NCBI RefSeq assembly: GCF_001436395.1
Contig: NZ_AZGJ01000015.1
Coordinates: forward strand, 1-44,249
From: Secundilactobacillus malefermentans DSM 5705 = KCTC 3548
Lineage (GTDB): Bacteria > Bacillota > Bacilli > Lactobacillales > Lactobacillaceae
Direction of reading: 5' to 3'
Length of the DNA stretch: 44,249 bases
Both the position numbers and the translations under genes were made by a program. Shown piece by piece: positions 35,530 through 44,219 of the stretch; the stretch's first letter is position 1, and the number at the start of each line of letters is the position of its first letter. Under the pieces are notes generated by a model. It saw nothing but the letters and a program-made list of their open reading frames with translations. It made no database searches and was not told the origin of the DNA.

Positions 35530-37893
35530 TTATCTCGTAATATTTTGACGAATTTCTGACTTCATGAAAAGTCGTGTTGCATCGTAATCGATATCCGAAA
35601 TAATTTCTTCAAACATCCGATAACCATCTTGTTGGTATTCAACCAATGGGTTCAATTGACCATATCCACGAAGACCAATCGATTGACGCAATTGATCCAT
35701 TGCATCAATGTGATCTGTCCAGTGTGAATCAACAACTCGAAGAATAACAACCTTTTCAAATTCTAGCATTTGAGCTGGATCATACAATTGTTTCTTCTTT
35801 TCATCATAAACTTTGTTTGCAATATCCATTAAGTAAGACTTAATTTCATCTGCGTTCTTACCCTTAAAGTCATCTAAACTAATTTCTTCAGGACTGACCA
35901 TTGCGGAAATTGCAAAATCAAGGATTGTACTTAAATCCCAATCTTTCTCTTCTCCTTGAGTGTGTAAGTTAACCACCCGTTCAACAGTTCGCTCAATCAT
36001 TGGGATAATAACCCACTTAAGGTCTGTATCTTCATCGATAACCAATGAACGCTGCTTATAAACAACTTCACGTTGCTCACGCATCACATCGTCATATTGA
36101 AGCACGTTCTTACGTGAATCGTAGTTATTACCTTCAACCCGTTTCTGAGCTGATTCAACTTGTTTCGTAATCATCCGGCTTCTGATGACAGCTTGTTCGC
36201 CATCAACATTCATTCTCTCAAGGAAGTTCTTGATTCTATCTGATCCGAATCGACGCATCAAATCATCTTCCAATGACAGATAAAACTGAGTCATACCAGG
36301 ATCACCTTGACGGCCAGAACGGCCACGAAGCTGATTATCGATACGACGTGATTCATGTCGTTCAGTACCAATAACAGCTAAGCCGCCGACTTCACGAACA
36401 CCGGGTCCTAATTTAATATCAGTCCCACGACCGGCCATGTTGGTTGCAATCGTAACTGCACCCCGTTGACCGGCATTCATAATGATTTCAGCTTCTTTAG
36501 CATGATTCTTTGCATTCAAGACAACGTGAGGAATTTCTTCTTCATCGAGTCGTTGAGATAAGTACTCAGAAGTTTCAACTGCAACAGTACCAATTAACAT
36601 CGGTTGGCCTTTGGTATGCAGTTCCTTAATCTTGCTGATAACTGCCTCAAACTTAGACTCCAATGATGGATAAAGAACATCAGGTTCATCAATCCGAATA
36701 ACTGGCTTGTTTGTTGGAACAGTCACAACTTCCATATTATAAATTTCACGGAACTCTTCCATTTCAGTTCGAGCTGTACCCGTCATACCTGAAAGCTTTT
36801 TATACATTCTGAAGAGGTTTTGGTAAGTGATGTTTGCCATCGTCTTACTTTCCTCTTGGATTTCAACAGCTTCTTTAGCTTCGATTGCTTGGTGAAGTCC
36901 GTCAGAATATCGACGGCCTTCCATGACACGTCCCGTAAAGGAATCCACAATCAAGACTTCACCATCTGAAACAACGTAATCCTTATCACGCAACATAATG
37001 AAATTGGCACGTAGCGCTTGATCCAAATGGTGGGTTAAGGCTGTGTTATCAGTATCATAAAGGTTCTTTAAGTTGAAATACTTTTCAGCCTTAGAAATTC
37101 CCTGTTCATTTAAAGAAACGGTCTTTGACTCCAAATCAATCTTAAAGTCATCGTTTTCATGGAGCGTTTTAGCAAAACGATCTGTCCGTTCGTAGAGCTG
37201 AGTCGTTCCTTGAGACTGCCCAGAAATAATCAGTGGTGTCCGAGCCTCATCAATCAAAATTGAATCAACTTCATCGACAATTGCAAAGCTCAATGGACGT
37301 TGAACTCTATCTTCTTTGTAGACAACCATGTTGTCCCGAAGATAATCAAATCCAATTTCACTGTTGGTTGAATAAGTAATATCGCAATTGTAGGCTTCTC
37401 GTTTAGCTTCTGGTTCCTTTTGGGCGGAGTTCAACCCAACAGTTAATCCTAACCAGTTATACAATTCACCCATTTCAGTTGCATCACGTTCTGAAAGATA
37501 TTCATTAACCGTCACAACGTGGACCCCTTCGCCAGCTAAGGCGTTGAGATAAACCGGCATGGTAGCGGTCAAGGTTTTACCTTCACCAGTTTTCATTTCG
37601 GAAATGTTACCCTCATGAAGGACAATCCCACCCATAATTTGAACATGGAAAGGATAAAGTCCAAGTACTCGTTTTGCACCTTCACGGGCTACCGCAAAGG
37701 CTTCTGGTAGTAAGTCATCAAGTGTTTCACCATCTTGATAACGTTGTTTTAATTCTGGTGTTTTTGCTTTGAGGTCGTCATCCGACAAGTCTTCGTATTG
37801 TTTTGAAAATACGTTAACCTCATCAGCCAATTTGCTTAGGCGTTTAAGTTCACGTGCATCGCTTTCAACCCATTTTTTTAAAATGTTAGCCAT
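35530..37893 (-). CDS. secA: Protein translocase ATPase SecA
   Basis: ATP-driven motor that pushes preproteins through SecYEG. 787 residues. Walker A GEGKT is at 103-107, DEVD (Walker B) in [18 protein letters not shown], helicase motifs [12 protein letters not shown] and [12 protein letters not shown], and [13 protein letters not shown] near 525. The C-terminus ends with [12 protein letters not shown], without the cysteine-rich zinc-binding domain present in Bacillus SecA (841 residues), a known trait of many lactobacilli. The ATG follows AAGGGA. It is between hpf and prfB as in Bacillus. Confidence 0.97.
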   Translation of the reverse strand: MANILKKWVESDARELKRLSKLADEVNVFSKQYEDLSDDDLKAKTPELKQRYQDGETLDDLLPEAFAVAREGAKRVLGLYPFHVQIMGGIVLHEGNISEMKTGEGKTLTATMPVYLNALAGEGVHVVTVNEYLSERDATEMGELYNWLGLTVGLNSAQKEPEAKREAYNCDITYSTNSEIGFDYLRDNMVVYKEDRVQRPLSFAIVDEVDSILIDEARTPLIISGQSQGTTQLYERTDRFAKTLHENDDFKIDLESKTVSLNEQGISKAEKYFNLKNLYDTDNTALTHHLDQALRANFIMLRDKDYVVSDGEVLIVDSFTGRVMEGRRYSDGLHQAIEAKEAVEIQEESKTMANITYQNLFRMYKKLSGMTGTARTEMEEFREIYNMEVVTVPTNKPVIRIDEPDVLYPSLESKFEAVISKIKELHTKGQPMLIGTVAVETSEYLSQRLDEEEIPHVVLNAKNHAKEAEIIMNAGQRGAVTIATNMAGRGTDIKLGPGVREVGGLAVIGTERHESRRIDNQLRGRSGRQGDPGMTQFYLSLEDDLMRRFGSDRIKNFLERMNVDGEQAVIRSRMITKQVESAQKRVEGNNYDSRKNVLQYDDVMREQREVVYKQRSLVIDEDTDLKWVIIPMIERTVERVVNLHTQGEEKDWDLSTILDFAISAMVSPEEISLDDFKGKNADEIKSYLMDIANKVYDEKKKQLYDPAQMLEFEKVVILRVVDSHWTDHIDAMDQLRQSIGLRGYGQLNPLVEYQQDGYRMFEEIISDIDYDATRLFMKSEIRQNITR

Positions 37894-38003
37894 TAGTTAA
37901 ATCCCTTCTACTTATTACTATGTTCATAAAAATCTCATTAAAACAAACTAAGCTATATTTTAACATTAATAAGCAGTATTTAAAACTATCTGGTCAAAAG
38001 ATA

Positions 38004-38042
38004 CAAAAAAGTCTGAAACAAAATTGCTTCAGACTTTTTAAA
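38004..38042. terminator. Terminator after hpf
   Basis: On the minus strand AAAAAGTCTGAA, a ten-base loop and TTCAGACTTTTTT form a 12-bp stem followed by Ts. The A-run on the other side makes it potentially bidirectional. Confidence 0.88.
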
Positions 38043-38046
38043 ATCG

Positions 38047-38604
38047 TTATTCTTCACTTGCTTCAATTAATCCATAACGCCCGTCATTACGACGATAGAC
38101 GATACTTACGCCATTCGTATCTGAATCTTCATAAACAAAGAAATCATGTCCCAGCATGTCCATTTGTAGGATAGCTTCTTCATTGTCCATTGGCTTTAAT
38201 GAAACTCGCTTTGTACGAACAACCTCGATTGCCTTCTCGTCCTCGTTAGAACTGTCTTCCTCGGATTGTGGCGCAAAATCAAGGTTCTTAAATCCTTTTT
38301 CACGAGACTTACGGTTGATCTTGGTCTTATATTTACGAATCTGACGTTCCAACTTATCAGTGACTAAATCAACGCTTGCGTAAAGATCTGGTGAAGTTTC
38401 CTCTGCTCTTAAAGTCAAATATGGTAACGGAATGGTTACCTCGACCTTAGCTGTCTTGTTTTGATAAACTTTCAAATTGACATGAGCAGTTGAGTCTACG
38501 TTCTTTTCGAAGTATTTCTCGAGCTTATTAAGTCGCTTTTCGACATAATCTCTAATAGCGTTAGTAACCTCGATGTTTTCTCCACGAATATTAAATGTGA
38601 GCAT
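38047..38604 (-). CDS. hpf: Ribosome hibernation promoting factor, long form
   Basis: Binds 30S subunits and dimerises ribosomes to 100S in stationary phase or stress. 185 residues: N-terminal HPF/YfiA domain (about 1-100, FNIRGENIEVTNAIRDYVEKRLNKLEKYF with basic VKVEVTIPLPY region) and the C-terminal dimerisation domain (about 125-185, KRVSLKPMDNEEAILQMDMLGHDFFVYED), joined by an acidic linker. GGGAG is about 10 bases before the ATG. A good promoter lies at 38691-38719 with a structured leader. The gene is adjacent to secA as in Bacillus (yvyD). Confidence 0.96.
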   Translation of the reverse strand: MLTFNIRGENIEVTNAIRDYVEKRLNKLEKYFEKNVDSTAHVNLKVYQNKTAKVEVTIPLPYLTLRAEETSPDLYASVDLVTDKLERQIRKYKTKINRKSREKGFKNLDFAPQSEEDSSNEDEKAIEVVRTKRVSLKPMDNEEAILQMDMLGHDFFVYEDSDTNGVSIVYRRNDGRYGLIEASEE

Positions 38605-38626
38605 AAAACTTCTCTCCCTTCAACAC

Positions 38627-38679
38627 AAGCAATCTAGCTTGGTTAGAACAACAACCGAAGGACCACTCTTCAATTGCTT
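38627..38679 (-). promoter_or_regulatory. Structured leader of hpf
   Basis: On the minus strand AAGCAAT (from 38679) and ATTGCTT (ending 38627) close a 53-base domain with a perfect 7-bp stem. Inside, GGTT/AACC can form a further short hairpin. The domain sits between the promoter and the hpf ribosome binding site. Confidence 0.4.
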
Positions 38680-38690
38680 TTCTTATTTTC

Positions 38691-38719
38691 ATTATAATAG
38701 AAAGCGCTATATTTAACAA
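38691..38719 (-). promoter_or_regulatory. hpf promoter
   Basis: On the minus strand TTGTTA (revcomp of 38714-38719), a 17-base spacer and TATAAT (revcomp of 38691-38696) form a good vegetative promoter, giving a leader of about 80 bases. The spacer contains AGCGCTTTC, resembling half of a cre site; a role for CcpA is possible but weakly supported. Confidence 0.7.
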
Positions 38720-38741
38720 TTATTTGCCCAAAACTTTTTAT

Positions 38742-39431
38742 TTATCGGGCTAAAGTATTTCCTTGAACTTCACTTGCCCCGGCTTCATACATTAATGCTG
38801 CAGCATGTCTGATTGTTCTCCCGGTTGTGTAAACATCATCTAGAATCAACACCCGTTTGTTGGCAACCAACTCCGGATTTACGAGCCTAAAGGGTTGAAC
38901 AGTCTCCATGCGAGAACGTCGATTTTTACTCGATTGACGAGCCTTATGAATATCCGCCCGTACTTCCAGTGCACTGGTTAAATGCTGGCCAGTCGTCAAT
39001 CCAACAACCTGATTAAATCCTCTAGTAACCATCGTGTCTGCATCAATTGGAATTGGCACAATCAAATCAATTTTTGACTTCTTAATTTTCTTCATAAATT
39101 GTGCCCGAAATACTTTGGCTAATTGATAGTCCCCCGCAAACTTATACTGTTGCATAAATTTTTTCATTTCATCATTGTACACAAAACAAGCGCTGTTTTT
39201 AAAATCCAAGCTGCTCTGCGAATTCCATTTGACGCAATCATGACAAAGTTCTCTTTTTTTCATTTTTCGCCCACAGTCTGGACAAGCCTGTTTCTGATTG
39301 ATTAATTCAAATCGCCGACAACAGCGATCACAACAGGTTGGTTCATTAATTTTAACGGGTAACATTAGATCAATCAGCCCAATCGAAAAATTAACGGGTC
39401 GATGACACAAAACACAGTCATTTTTAGTCAT
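38742..39431 (-). CDS. comFC: ComFC, phosphoribosyltransferase-like competence protein
   Basis: A 229-residue protein needed for uptake of transforming DNA in naturally competent relatives. The N-terminus has zinc-binding cysteines (CVLCHRP, CCDRCCRRF, CPDCGRKMKKRELCHDC). The C-terminal half is a type I phosphoribosyltransferase fold with the PRPP motif VLILDDVYTTGRTIRHAA. The start overlaps the comFA stop by eight bases (ATGACTAA), so the pair is translationally coupled. All key residues are present, so it is intact; whether the strain is competent is not shown. Confidence 0.93.
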   Translation of the reverse strand: MTKNDCVLCHRPVNFSIGLIDLMLPVKINEPTCCDRCCRRFELINQKQACPDCGRKMKKRELCHDCVKWNSQSSLDFKNSACFVYNDEMKKFMQQYKFAGDYQLAKVFRAQFMKKIKKSKIDLIVPIPIDADTMVTRGFNQVVGLTTGQHLTSALEVRADIHKARQSSKNRRSRMETVQPFRLVNPELVANKRVLILDDVYTTGRTIRHAAALMYEAGASEVQGNTLAR

Positions 39432-40776
39432 CAGAAGTTGACCGCTGCTTCAATAGGATTAATCCTTTTCGATTAACGTATCGAATTTGTTTAATCGCTT
39501 CTAACACATTCTTTGAATAGCCACCACACCAAAAAATAACGTCACCGGTTGGCCGATCTATCTTCCTACCAACCCTACCAGCAATCTGGACCAACGCTGC
39601 GCTTGAAAATACGTCGTCATCGGCGCCTAACACAAATACGTCGATTCCAGGAAAAGTGACACCTCGTTCCAATATCGTTGTCGTGATCAGAAAGTTAATT
39701 TCGTTTTGACGCATCATCTGGACCTTTTCAATTCGTTTTTCGTCTGCAGCATGAACCGTTACAATTTTTTCTCCTGGTAACTGCTTGTGCAAAATTTGTT
39801 GTACTTGTTTCAATTGTTCGACATGAGGAACAAATAATAAAAATCTGATTTTCTTTTTCAGCCTTAGTTTAATTTGGAAAATCAGCGAATTTGGTAGCTT
39901 TTCCTTCTTTAACTTTAATTTCCAGCTAGGCGTCGTTTTACACTTAATCGTTGGTAGTAGATGCCCATGATACCTTAATGGTAAATAACTAATGCCTAAT
40001 CTTCCTGTCTTAATTTGTTTTAGAAGCGATTCACCAGGAGTCGCCGTCAAAAATAATAGGGCTCCCTCCCGCTTTTTTGCATGTTTTGCTGCGTACAATA
40101 ACCCTTCATTCTGAGCAAATGGAAAAGCATCTACTTCATCAATAATTAAAACATCAAACGCTTCATAAAAGCGTAGCAATTGATGGGTCGTACAAACCGT
40201 AAATTGGCAATATTTGTAGGGAGAATCATTTCGCCCATGGAGGAGCTGTATCTCAGTATTTTTAAATGCTTCCACAAACCTTGGAAATAGTTCATTACAA
40301 ACGTCAATTCTGGGCGAAGCAACTGCCACCCTGAGTCCTTGACCAAGTGCCCAGTCGAGACCTTCAAACAACATCTCAGTCTTACCGGCGCCAGTAACCG
40401 CCCAAAGTAAATGTTGTTTTCGTTGCTGAAAAACTGTTAGGATATTCTTAGAACATTGGGCCTGAATGTCCGATAAATTGCCATCCCAGGTAAGAACGTC
40501 ATTGTCATATTTCTTAAATTTGTTAGGTTCACTTGCCGAAATTAAAGAAAGCGTTGTGCTCACGCGACCAAGCTGAATGCATTCAGCACAGTAATAAACT
40601 CCTCCTGGTAGCGCACAAGCCGATTTAGGCCGAGCTGAGCCACACCGATTACAAATAACCCAGTTTCCCTCAGCCTTCATTGCTGAACGAACGGTCAAAC
40701 CTTTTGCCGTTTGTAATAACTCAGTGGGCACTTCTGTTGATAAAAGTTGCCTGCCGTAAAGATCTGCAATTTTCAT
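39424..40776 (-). CDS. comFA: ComFA, DEAD-box-type helicase of the DNA-uptake apparatus
   Basis: Membrane-associated ATPase thought to pull single-stranded DNA into the cytoplasm during transformation. 450 residues. A zinc finger (CNRCG...YYCAEC, Cys 42, 45, 63, 66) precedes the helicase core: Walker A AVTGAGKTE (GAGKT 129-133), Walker B DVLIIDEVDAF, motif III LFLTATPGE, and C-terminal motifs ITTTILERGVTFPGIDV and QIAGRVGRK. GAGGTGAC precedes the ATG. It diverges from the IMPACT-family gene with only 62 bases between them. Confidence 0.94.
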   Translation of the reverse strand: MKIADLYGRQLLSTEVPTELLQTAKGLTVRSAMKAEGNWVICNRCGSARPKSACALPGGVYYCAECIQLGRVSTTLSLISASEPNKFKKYDNDVLTWDGNLSDIQAQCSKNILTVFQQRKQHLLWAVTGAGKTEMLFEGLDWALGQGLRVAVASPRIDVCNELFPRFVEAFKNTEIQLLHGRNDSPYKYCQFTVCTTHQLLRFYEAFDVLIIDEVDAFPFAQNEGLLYAAKHAKKREGALLFLTATPGESLLKQIKTGRLGISYLPLRYHGHLLPTIKCKTTPSWKLKLKKEKLPNSLIFQIKLRLKKKIRFLLFVPHVEQLKQVQQILHKQLPGEKIVTVHAADEKRIEKVQMMRQNEINFLITTTILERGVTFPGIDVFVLGADDDVFSSAALVQIAGRVGRKIDRPTGDVIFWCGGYSKNVLEAIKQIRYVNRKGLILLKQRSTSDD

Positions 40777-40838
40777 AAATTGTCACCTCAATGACAAATA
40801 CGAAATACGAGAACATTTAAACGAATCGAGGCGTTATT

Positions 40839-41480
40839 TTGGAACCTTTTCTTACAATTAAACAAACCGGAACCGCAGAACTGGAAATCAAAAAATCACG
40901 ATTCCTCTGTTCAATCGCACAAGTAACTGATGAGGCAGAGACCCGGCAGTTCATCGCTAACGTTGCCCAACAGAATCCTAAAGCCAATCATAATTGTTAT
41001 GCTTACATGATTGGTGACGATAATCATATTCAACGAGAAAGTGATGATGGTGAGCCGTCTGGGACCGCTGGCGTACCAATCCTAAATGTCCTGCAACAGG
41101 AAAATCTCCATAACCTCGTCGCTGTCGTTACGAGATATTTTGGGGGTATCAAACTTGGTGCAGGCGGCTTGATTCGTGCTTACAGTAACTCCGCTTCTAA
41201 TGGCATCCGTGAAATTGGGATTGTTGAACGCGTTATTCAAACGGAACTTCAGCTGGTCACCGATTACTCATCATATGAGAAACTCGCTTACTACCTCAAA
41301 AAAAACGACCTAAATTCTGATCCACCAGAATTTAGCGTGATCGTGAAGTTATCAATTTACGTAGATAAAGACAGTATTGAAACAATTAAATCGGATATAA
41401 CGAGTTTACTGGCTGGTAATGTCAAAATTTCGACGGGCAAAGAACGATATCAAGAAAGACCATATGACCAAAAAAAGTAG
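40839..41480 (+). CDS. IMPACT/YigZ-family protein (YvyE-like)
   Basis: A 213-residue protein of the UPF0029/IMPACT family. The conserved N-terminal domain contains KSRFLCSIAQV, SDDGEPSGTAGVPIL and VTRYFGGIKLGAGGLIRAYSN; the C-terminal ferredoxin-like domain (DUF1949) follows. Eukaryotic IMPACT regulates Gcn2; the bacterial role (translation or RNA metabolism) is uncertain. It begins with TTG at 40839; GAGGCG lies six bases upstream. It is divergent from comFA and converges on tagO, as in several Bacilli. Its TAG stop lies in the stem of the shared terminator. Confidence 0.9.
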   Translation: MEPFLTIKQTGTAELEIKKSRFLCSIAQVTDEAETRQFIANVAQQNPKANHNCYAYMIGDDNHIQRESDDGEPSGTAGVPILNVLQQENLHNLVAVVTRYFGGIKLGAGGLIRAYSNSASNGIREIGIVERVIQTELQLVTDYSSYEKLAYYLKKNDLNSDPPEFSVIVKLSIYVDKDSIETIKSDITSLLAGNVKISTGKERYQERPYDQKK

Positions 41481-41516
41481 GATTCGCACTTTTAAAGTGC
41501 CAATCCTACTTTTTGT
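41470..41516. terminator. Bidirectional terminator between the IMPACT gene and tagO
   Basis: AAAAAGTAGGATTCGCACTT and its partner AAGTGCCAATCCTACTTTTT form a stem of about 18 bp with one mismatch and a minimal loop, flanked by A- and T-runs. The stop codons (TAG) of both convergent genes lie in the outer arms. Confidence 0.92.
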
Positions 41517-42612
41517 CATTTGAATCTCTAGACGTCATGCTCTTCACAATACGTTTAATCCAATTTAAAAACGGTTGCCGATCCGTTCCAACTAATCCGA
41601 TTGCTTCAACAAACAATTCCAATCCAATTAGAATGGCGATGGTCAGTAAGACGGACCCCCAAATGGTTGAGATTGGATATAATAATGAAATAAACGAGAA
41701 AATGAGTGCAATTCCATAAATAACAAGAACAGTTTGCCGATGCGTAAGCCCTATTTGCATTAAACGGTGGTGTAAATGATGCTTATCCGCATGCGTAATT
41801 GGCTGTCGATTCAGCATCCGTCTCAAAATTGCATAAACCGTATCCGTAATGGGAACCCCTAAGATGATCACTGGAATGATAACCGAAATAAAAGTCGCAT
41901 TTTTAAGGCCATATAGTGAAAATGTTGAAATCATGAACCCAATAAAAAGTGCACCAGTATCTCCTAGATATATTCTGGCTGGGAAAAAATTATATGGTAA
42001 GAATCCAACCATTGCAGCCACTAATGAAAAAATCATGATTGCAACGTAAGTATTGGCGACATTCAGGAAGAAAAATCCCGTAATTCCGGTCGTCGTTAAC
42101 GCAATAATTGAAACCCCCGTTGCCAGACCGTCTAGTCCATCGATCAAATTAATGGCATTGGTTATTGCAACAATCCAGAGCCAAGTAATCGGTAAACTCA
42201 GCCAACCAATCTGCCAACTCCCAATAAATGGTAGCGTGATACTGGTCATTTTTAAGCCGGCACCAAAGTAGACGACCAAGGCAGCAATTGAAATTCCCAG
42301 CATCTTTTGACGGGGCTTTAGCACGAATACGTCATCAATTACCCCTGTCGCGATAATCACACACTCACCCGCAAAGACCCCCCACAGCTGTCGTTGTGGA
42401 ATGGCATTTCGCAGGAGTACCATCGTGGCAAATGTATACGCAATAAAAATAGCCAAGCCACCTAAAGTTGGCATTGGAATTTTATTAACTCTTCGAGAGT
42501 TCGGGCGATCTTCTGCGCCAATCATAAATGCAAATTTTCTAACAAATGGTGTCAATACTGCAGACACAATCATCGTCGCAAATAGACTAACAATGATTTC
42601 AAATTTTAACAT
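41506..42612 (-). CDS. tagO: Undecaprenyl-phosphate N-acetylglucosaminyl-1-phosphate transferase
   Basis: Membrane enzyme of the MraY/WecA family that transfers GlcNAc-1-phosphate to undecaprenyl phosphate, the first step of wall teichoic acid and some polysaccharide synthesis. 368 residues with about ten membrane segments. Signature loops are DDRPNSRRVNKIPMPTLGG, GVIDDVFVL, NAINLIDGLDGLATGVS, YLGDTGALFIGF and the His-rich HADKHHLHHRLMQIG. GAGAGG precedes the ATG. It is monocistronic with a shared bidirectional terminator and is divergent from lrgAB. Use for teichoic acid rather than another glycan is inferred. Confidence 0.94.
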   Translation of the reverse strand: MLKFEIIVSLFATMIVSAVLTPFVRKFAFMIGAEDRPNSRRVNKIPMPTLGGLAIFIAYTFATMVLLRNAIPQRQLWGVFAGECVIIATGVIDDVFVLKPRQKMLGISIAALVVYFGAGLKMTSITLPFIGSWQIGWLSLPITWLWIVAITNAINLIDGLDGLATGVSIIALTTTGITGFFFLNVANTYVAIMIFSLVAAMVGFLPYNFFPARIYLGDTGALFIGFMISTFSLYGLKNATFISVIIPVIILGVPITDTVYAILRRMLNRQPITHADKHHLHHRLMQIGLTHRQTVLVIYGIALIFSFISLLYPISTIWGSVLLTIAILIGLELFVEAIGLVGTDRQPFLNWIKRIVKSMTSRDSNDKK

Positions 42613-42833
42613 GGCGAACCTCTCTTTTCGATTTCCTTTACTATACTATACAAATGAAAATTCGTAAAAACAACTCTGTCCTCAGCTAAATTAATTTTAA
42701 TAAAAATAATTGATAAAACGTTTTATTAGCTCACCATATCATTTGTGGCTTGATTATGAGACAGCGTCATCTTGTGAATTTCACAAATCAACTTATGTCA
42801 CCTCTTGTAATCGCTTCACATTATTTATATAAT
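42613..42833 (+). promoter_or_regulatory. lrgAB upstream control region with two palindromes
   Basis: The gene-free stretch (42613-42939) holds a good promoter, TTGTAA (42805-42810), a 17-base spacer and TATAAT (42828-42833). Upstream are two perfect palindromes: ATAAAACGTTTTAT (42713-42726), with a cre-like AAACGTTT core, and TTGTGAA-T-TTCACAA (42772-42786), 18 bases before the -35, an activator-like position. The tagO promoter must also lie at the left end. Confidence 0.6.
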
Positions 42834-42939
42834 AGGTTCAAGAGCTTTTGGAACTTTTTGTGATTTCAATTATTATTCCTGGATTGTGAAAGATTTCTAA
42901 AACTCTTAACAATAAATTTTTTGAAAGGAGTGTTTGATT

Positions 42940-43377
42940 ATGGCTAGCAATGCTAAAACACAATCTCCTGCAACTGAAGAGCACGAACCAGCTCCTATTT
43001 TGCAACAAATGGGGATTTTTGGCGCCATTTTGTTCGTTTCTAGCTTAATATCACCACTTTTCCCAGCTACATTCCCAGTTCCAACTCCAGTACTTGGATT
43101 AGTTATTCTTTATGTGCTGCTGTGTGCCAAGATTGTTAAGTTATACCAAGTTGAAAAGATGGCAGACTTTTTAGTTAGTTTGATTGCCTTCTTATTCGTC
43201 CCATCAGGTATTCAATTAACAGCTTCCCTTGACATTATGGCAAAATCCGGTGTTCAGATCATTAGTGTCGTTGTTCTTGTAACCATCGTTATGTTACTTT
43301 CAATTGCGTACACTACAGCTGGTTTCATGTGGATCAGTCGTCACGTATTCCATCGTGATACTCACGTTGAAGAATAG
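42940..43377 (+). CDS. lrgA: LrgA/CidA-family holin-like membrane protein
   Basis: A protein of about 145 residues with four hydrophobic segments (GIFGAILFVSSLISPLFP, VLGLVILYVLLCAKIVKLY, MADFLVSLIAFLFVPSGIQL and IISVVVLVTIVMLLSIAYTTAG). The LrgA/CidA family motif around FLVSLIAFLFVPSGI is clear. Members act as holin-like proteins modulating autolysis and, in Bacillus and Streptococcus, as part of pyruvate-transport pairs with LrgB-type proteins. ATG 42940 has AAAGGAG about 9 bases upstream; an in-frame TTG at 42934 is too near that site. It starts the lrgA-lrgB operon. Confidence 0.88.
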   Translation: MASNAKTQSPATEEHEPAPILQQMGIFGAILFVSSLISPLFPATFPVPTPVLGLVILYVLLCAKIVKLYQVEKMADFLVSLIAFLFVPSGIQLTASLDIMAKSGVQIISVVVLVTIVMLLSIAYTTAGFMWISRHVFHRDTHVEE

Positions 43378-43424
43378 TTATCTGGCACTAACAAAATCGC
43401 ACTTATAGAAAAGGATGATTTATA

Positions 43425-44207
43425 ATGACATGGGCTACATTTCTTGGAAATGCCTTAGCTAAGAATCCTGACACGGGAGCGAATCTGGGTCAAGCATTCT
43501 TCGGTATTTTCCTTTCATTAGCCGTATTCTTAATTGGTCAATGGCTATTTAAGATCGGCAAAGGTTTCTTCCTATTCCAACCACTATTCGTTGGTATGGT
43601 TTTAGGTATCGCAGTATTAGTTGTCATGGCAAAATGGTTCCACGTAGATACAACCTACTTCTACCAAGCAGCTTACAAACCAGGTGGAGATATCCTATTC
43701 TGGTTCTTGAACCCTGCTACTATTGCCTTCGCCGTTCCGCTATATCGTCGTAATGACGTTGTTAAGCGGTTCTGGGTTGAAATTGTGCTATCATTATTTG
43801 TTGGATTAATTATTTCATTATTCTTAACCGTTGGTATTTCAAAACTCTTCGGTTTGAATAACATGTTAACTGCTTCAATGTTAACGCAAGCCGCAACCAC
43901 TGCTATTGCAATGCCAGTTGCAGGTTCAATTGGTGGTAACACCGCTGTTACCGCTATGGCATGTATTTTGAACGCTGTTATCATCTACGCTCTTGCATCA
44001 TTCTTAATCAAGGTCTTCCGTTTAAACGCCGATCCAGTCGGTGCAGGACTTGGTTTAGGAACTGCAGGACACGCCGTTGGTACTGCCAAAGCCGTTCAAT
44101 TAGGTTCAATTCAAGGTTCAATGGCTTCAATCGCCGTTGTTGTTATCTCAATCTTTATTGACCTTGTTGTTCCTACGTTTGCTAGAATGATGGGAATCTT
44201 CCATTAA
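43425..44207 (+). CDS. lrgB: LrgB/CidB-family membrane protein
   Basis: A 260-residue polytopic membrane protein of the LrgB family, with about seven hydrophobic segments and the conserved loops PATIAFAVPLYRR and LTQAATTAIAMPVAGSIGGN, followed by GLGTAGHAVGTAKAVQLGS. It pairs with LrgA; homologues influence autolysis and pyruvate uptake in stationary phase. AAAGGATG precedes the ATG. It lies 47 bases after lrgA without a terminator, so the two are co-transcribed. Confidence 0.93.
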   Translation: MTWATFLGNALAKNPDTGANLGQAFFGIFLSLAVFLIGQWLFKIGKGFFLFQPLFVGMVLGIAVLVVMAKWFHVDTTYFYQAAYKPGGDILFWFLNPATIAFAVPLYRRNDVVKRFWVEIVLSLFVGLIISLFLTVGISKLFGLNNMLTASMLTQAATTAIAMPVAGSIGGNTAVTAMACILNAVIIYALASFLIKVFRLNADPVGAGLGLGTAGHAVGTAKAVQLGSIQGSMASIAVVVISIFIDLVVPTFARMMGIFH

Positions 44208-44219
44208 TCAATAATTGAA

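Noticed and set aside
35530-35600. Truncated secA (no zinc-binding C-terminus)
   Set aside because: Lack of this domain is common in lactobacilli; the stop is followed by a proper terminator and the rest of the protein is complete.
42711-42728. True cre site before lrgAB
   Set aside because: The AAACGTTT core fits, but the outer TG/CA bases of the consensus are missing; kept only as a palindrome.
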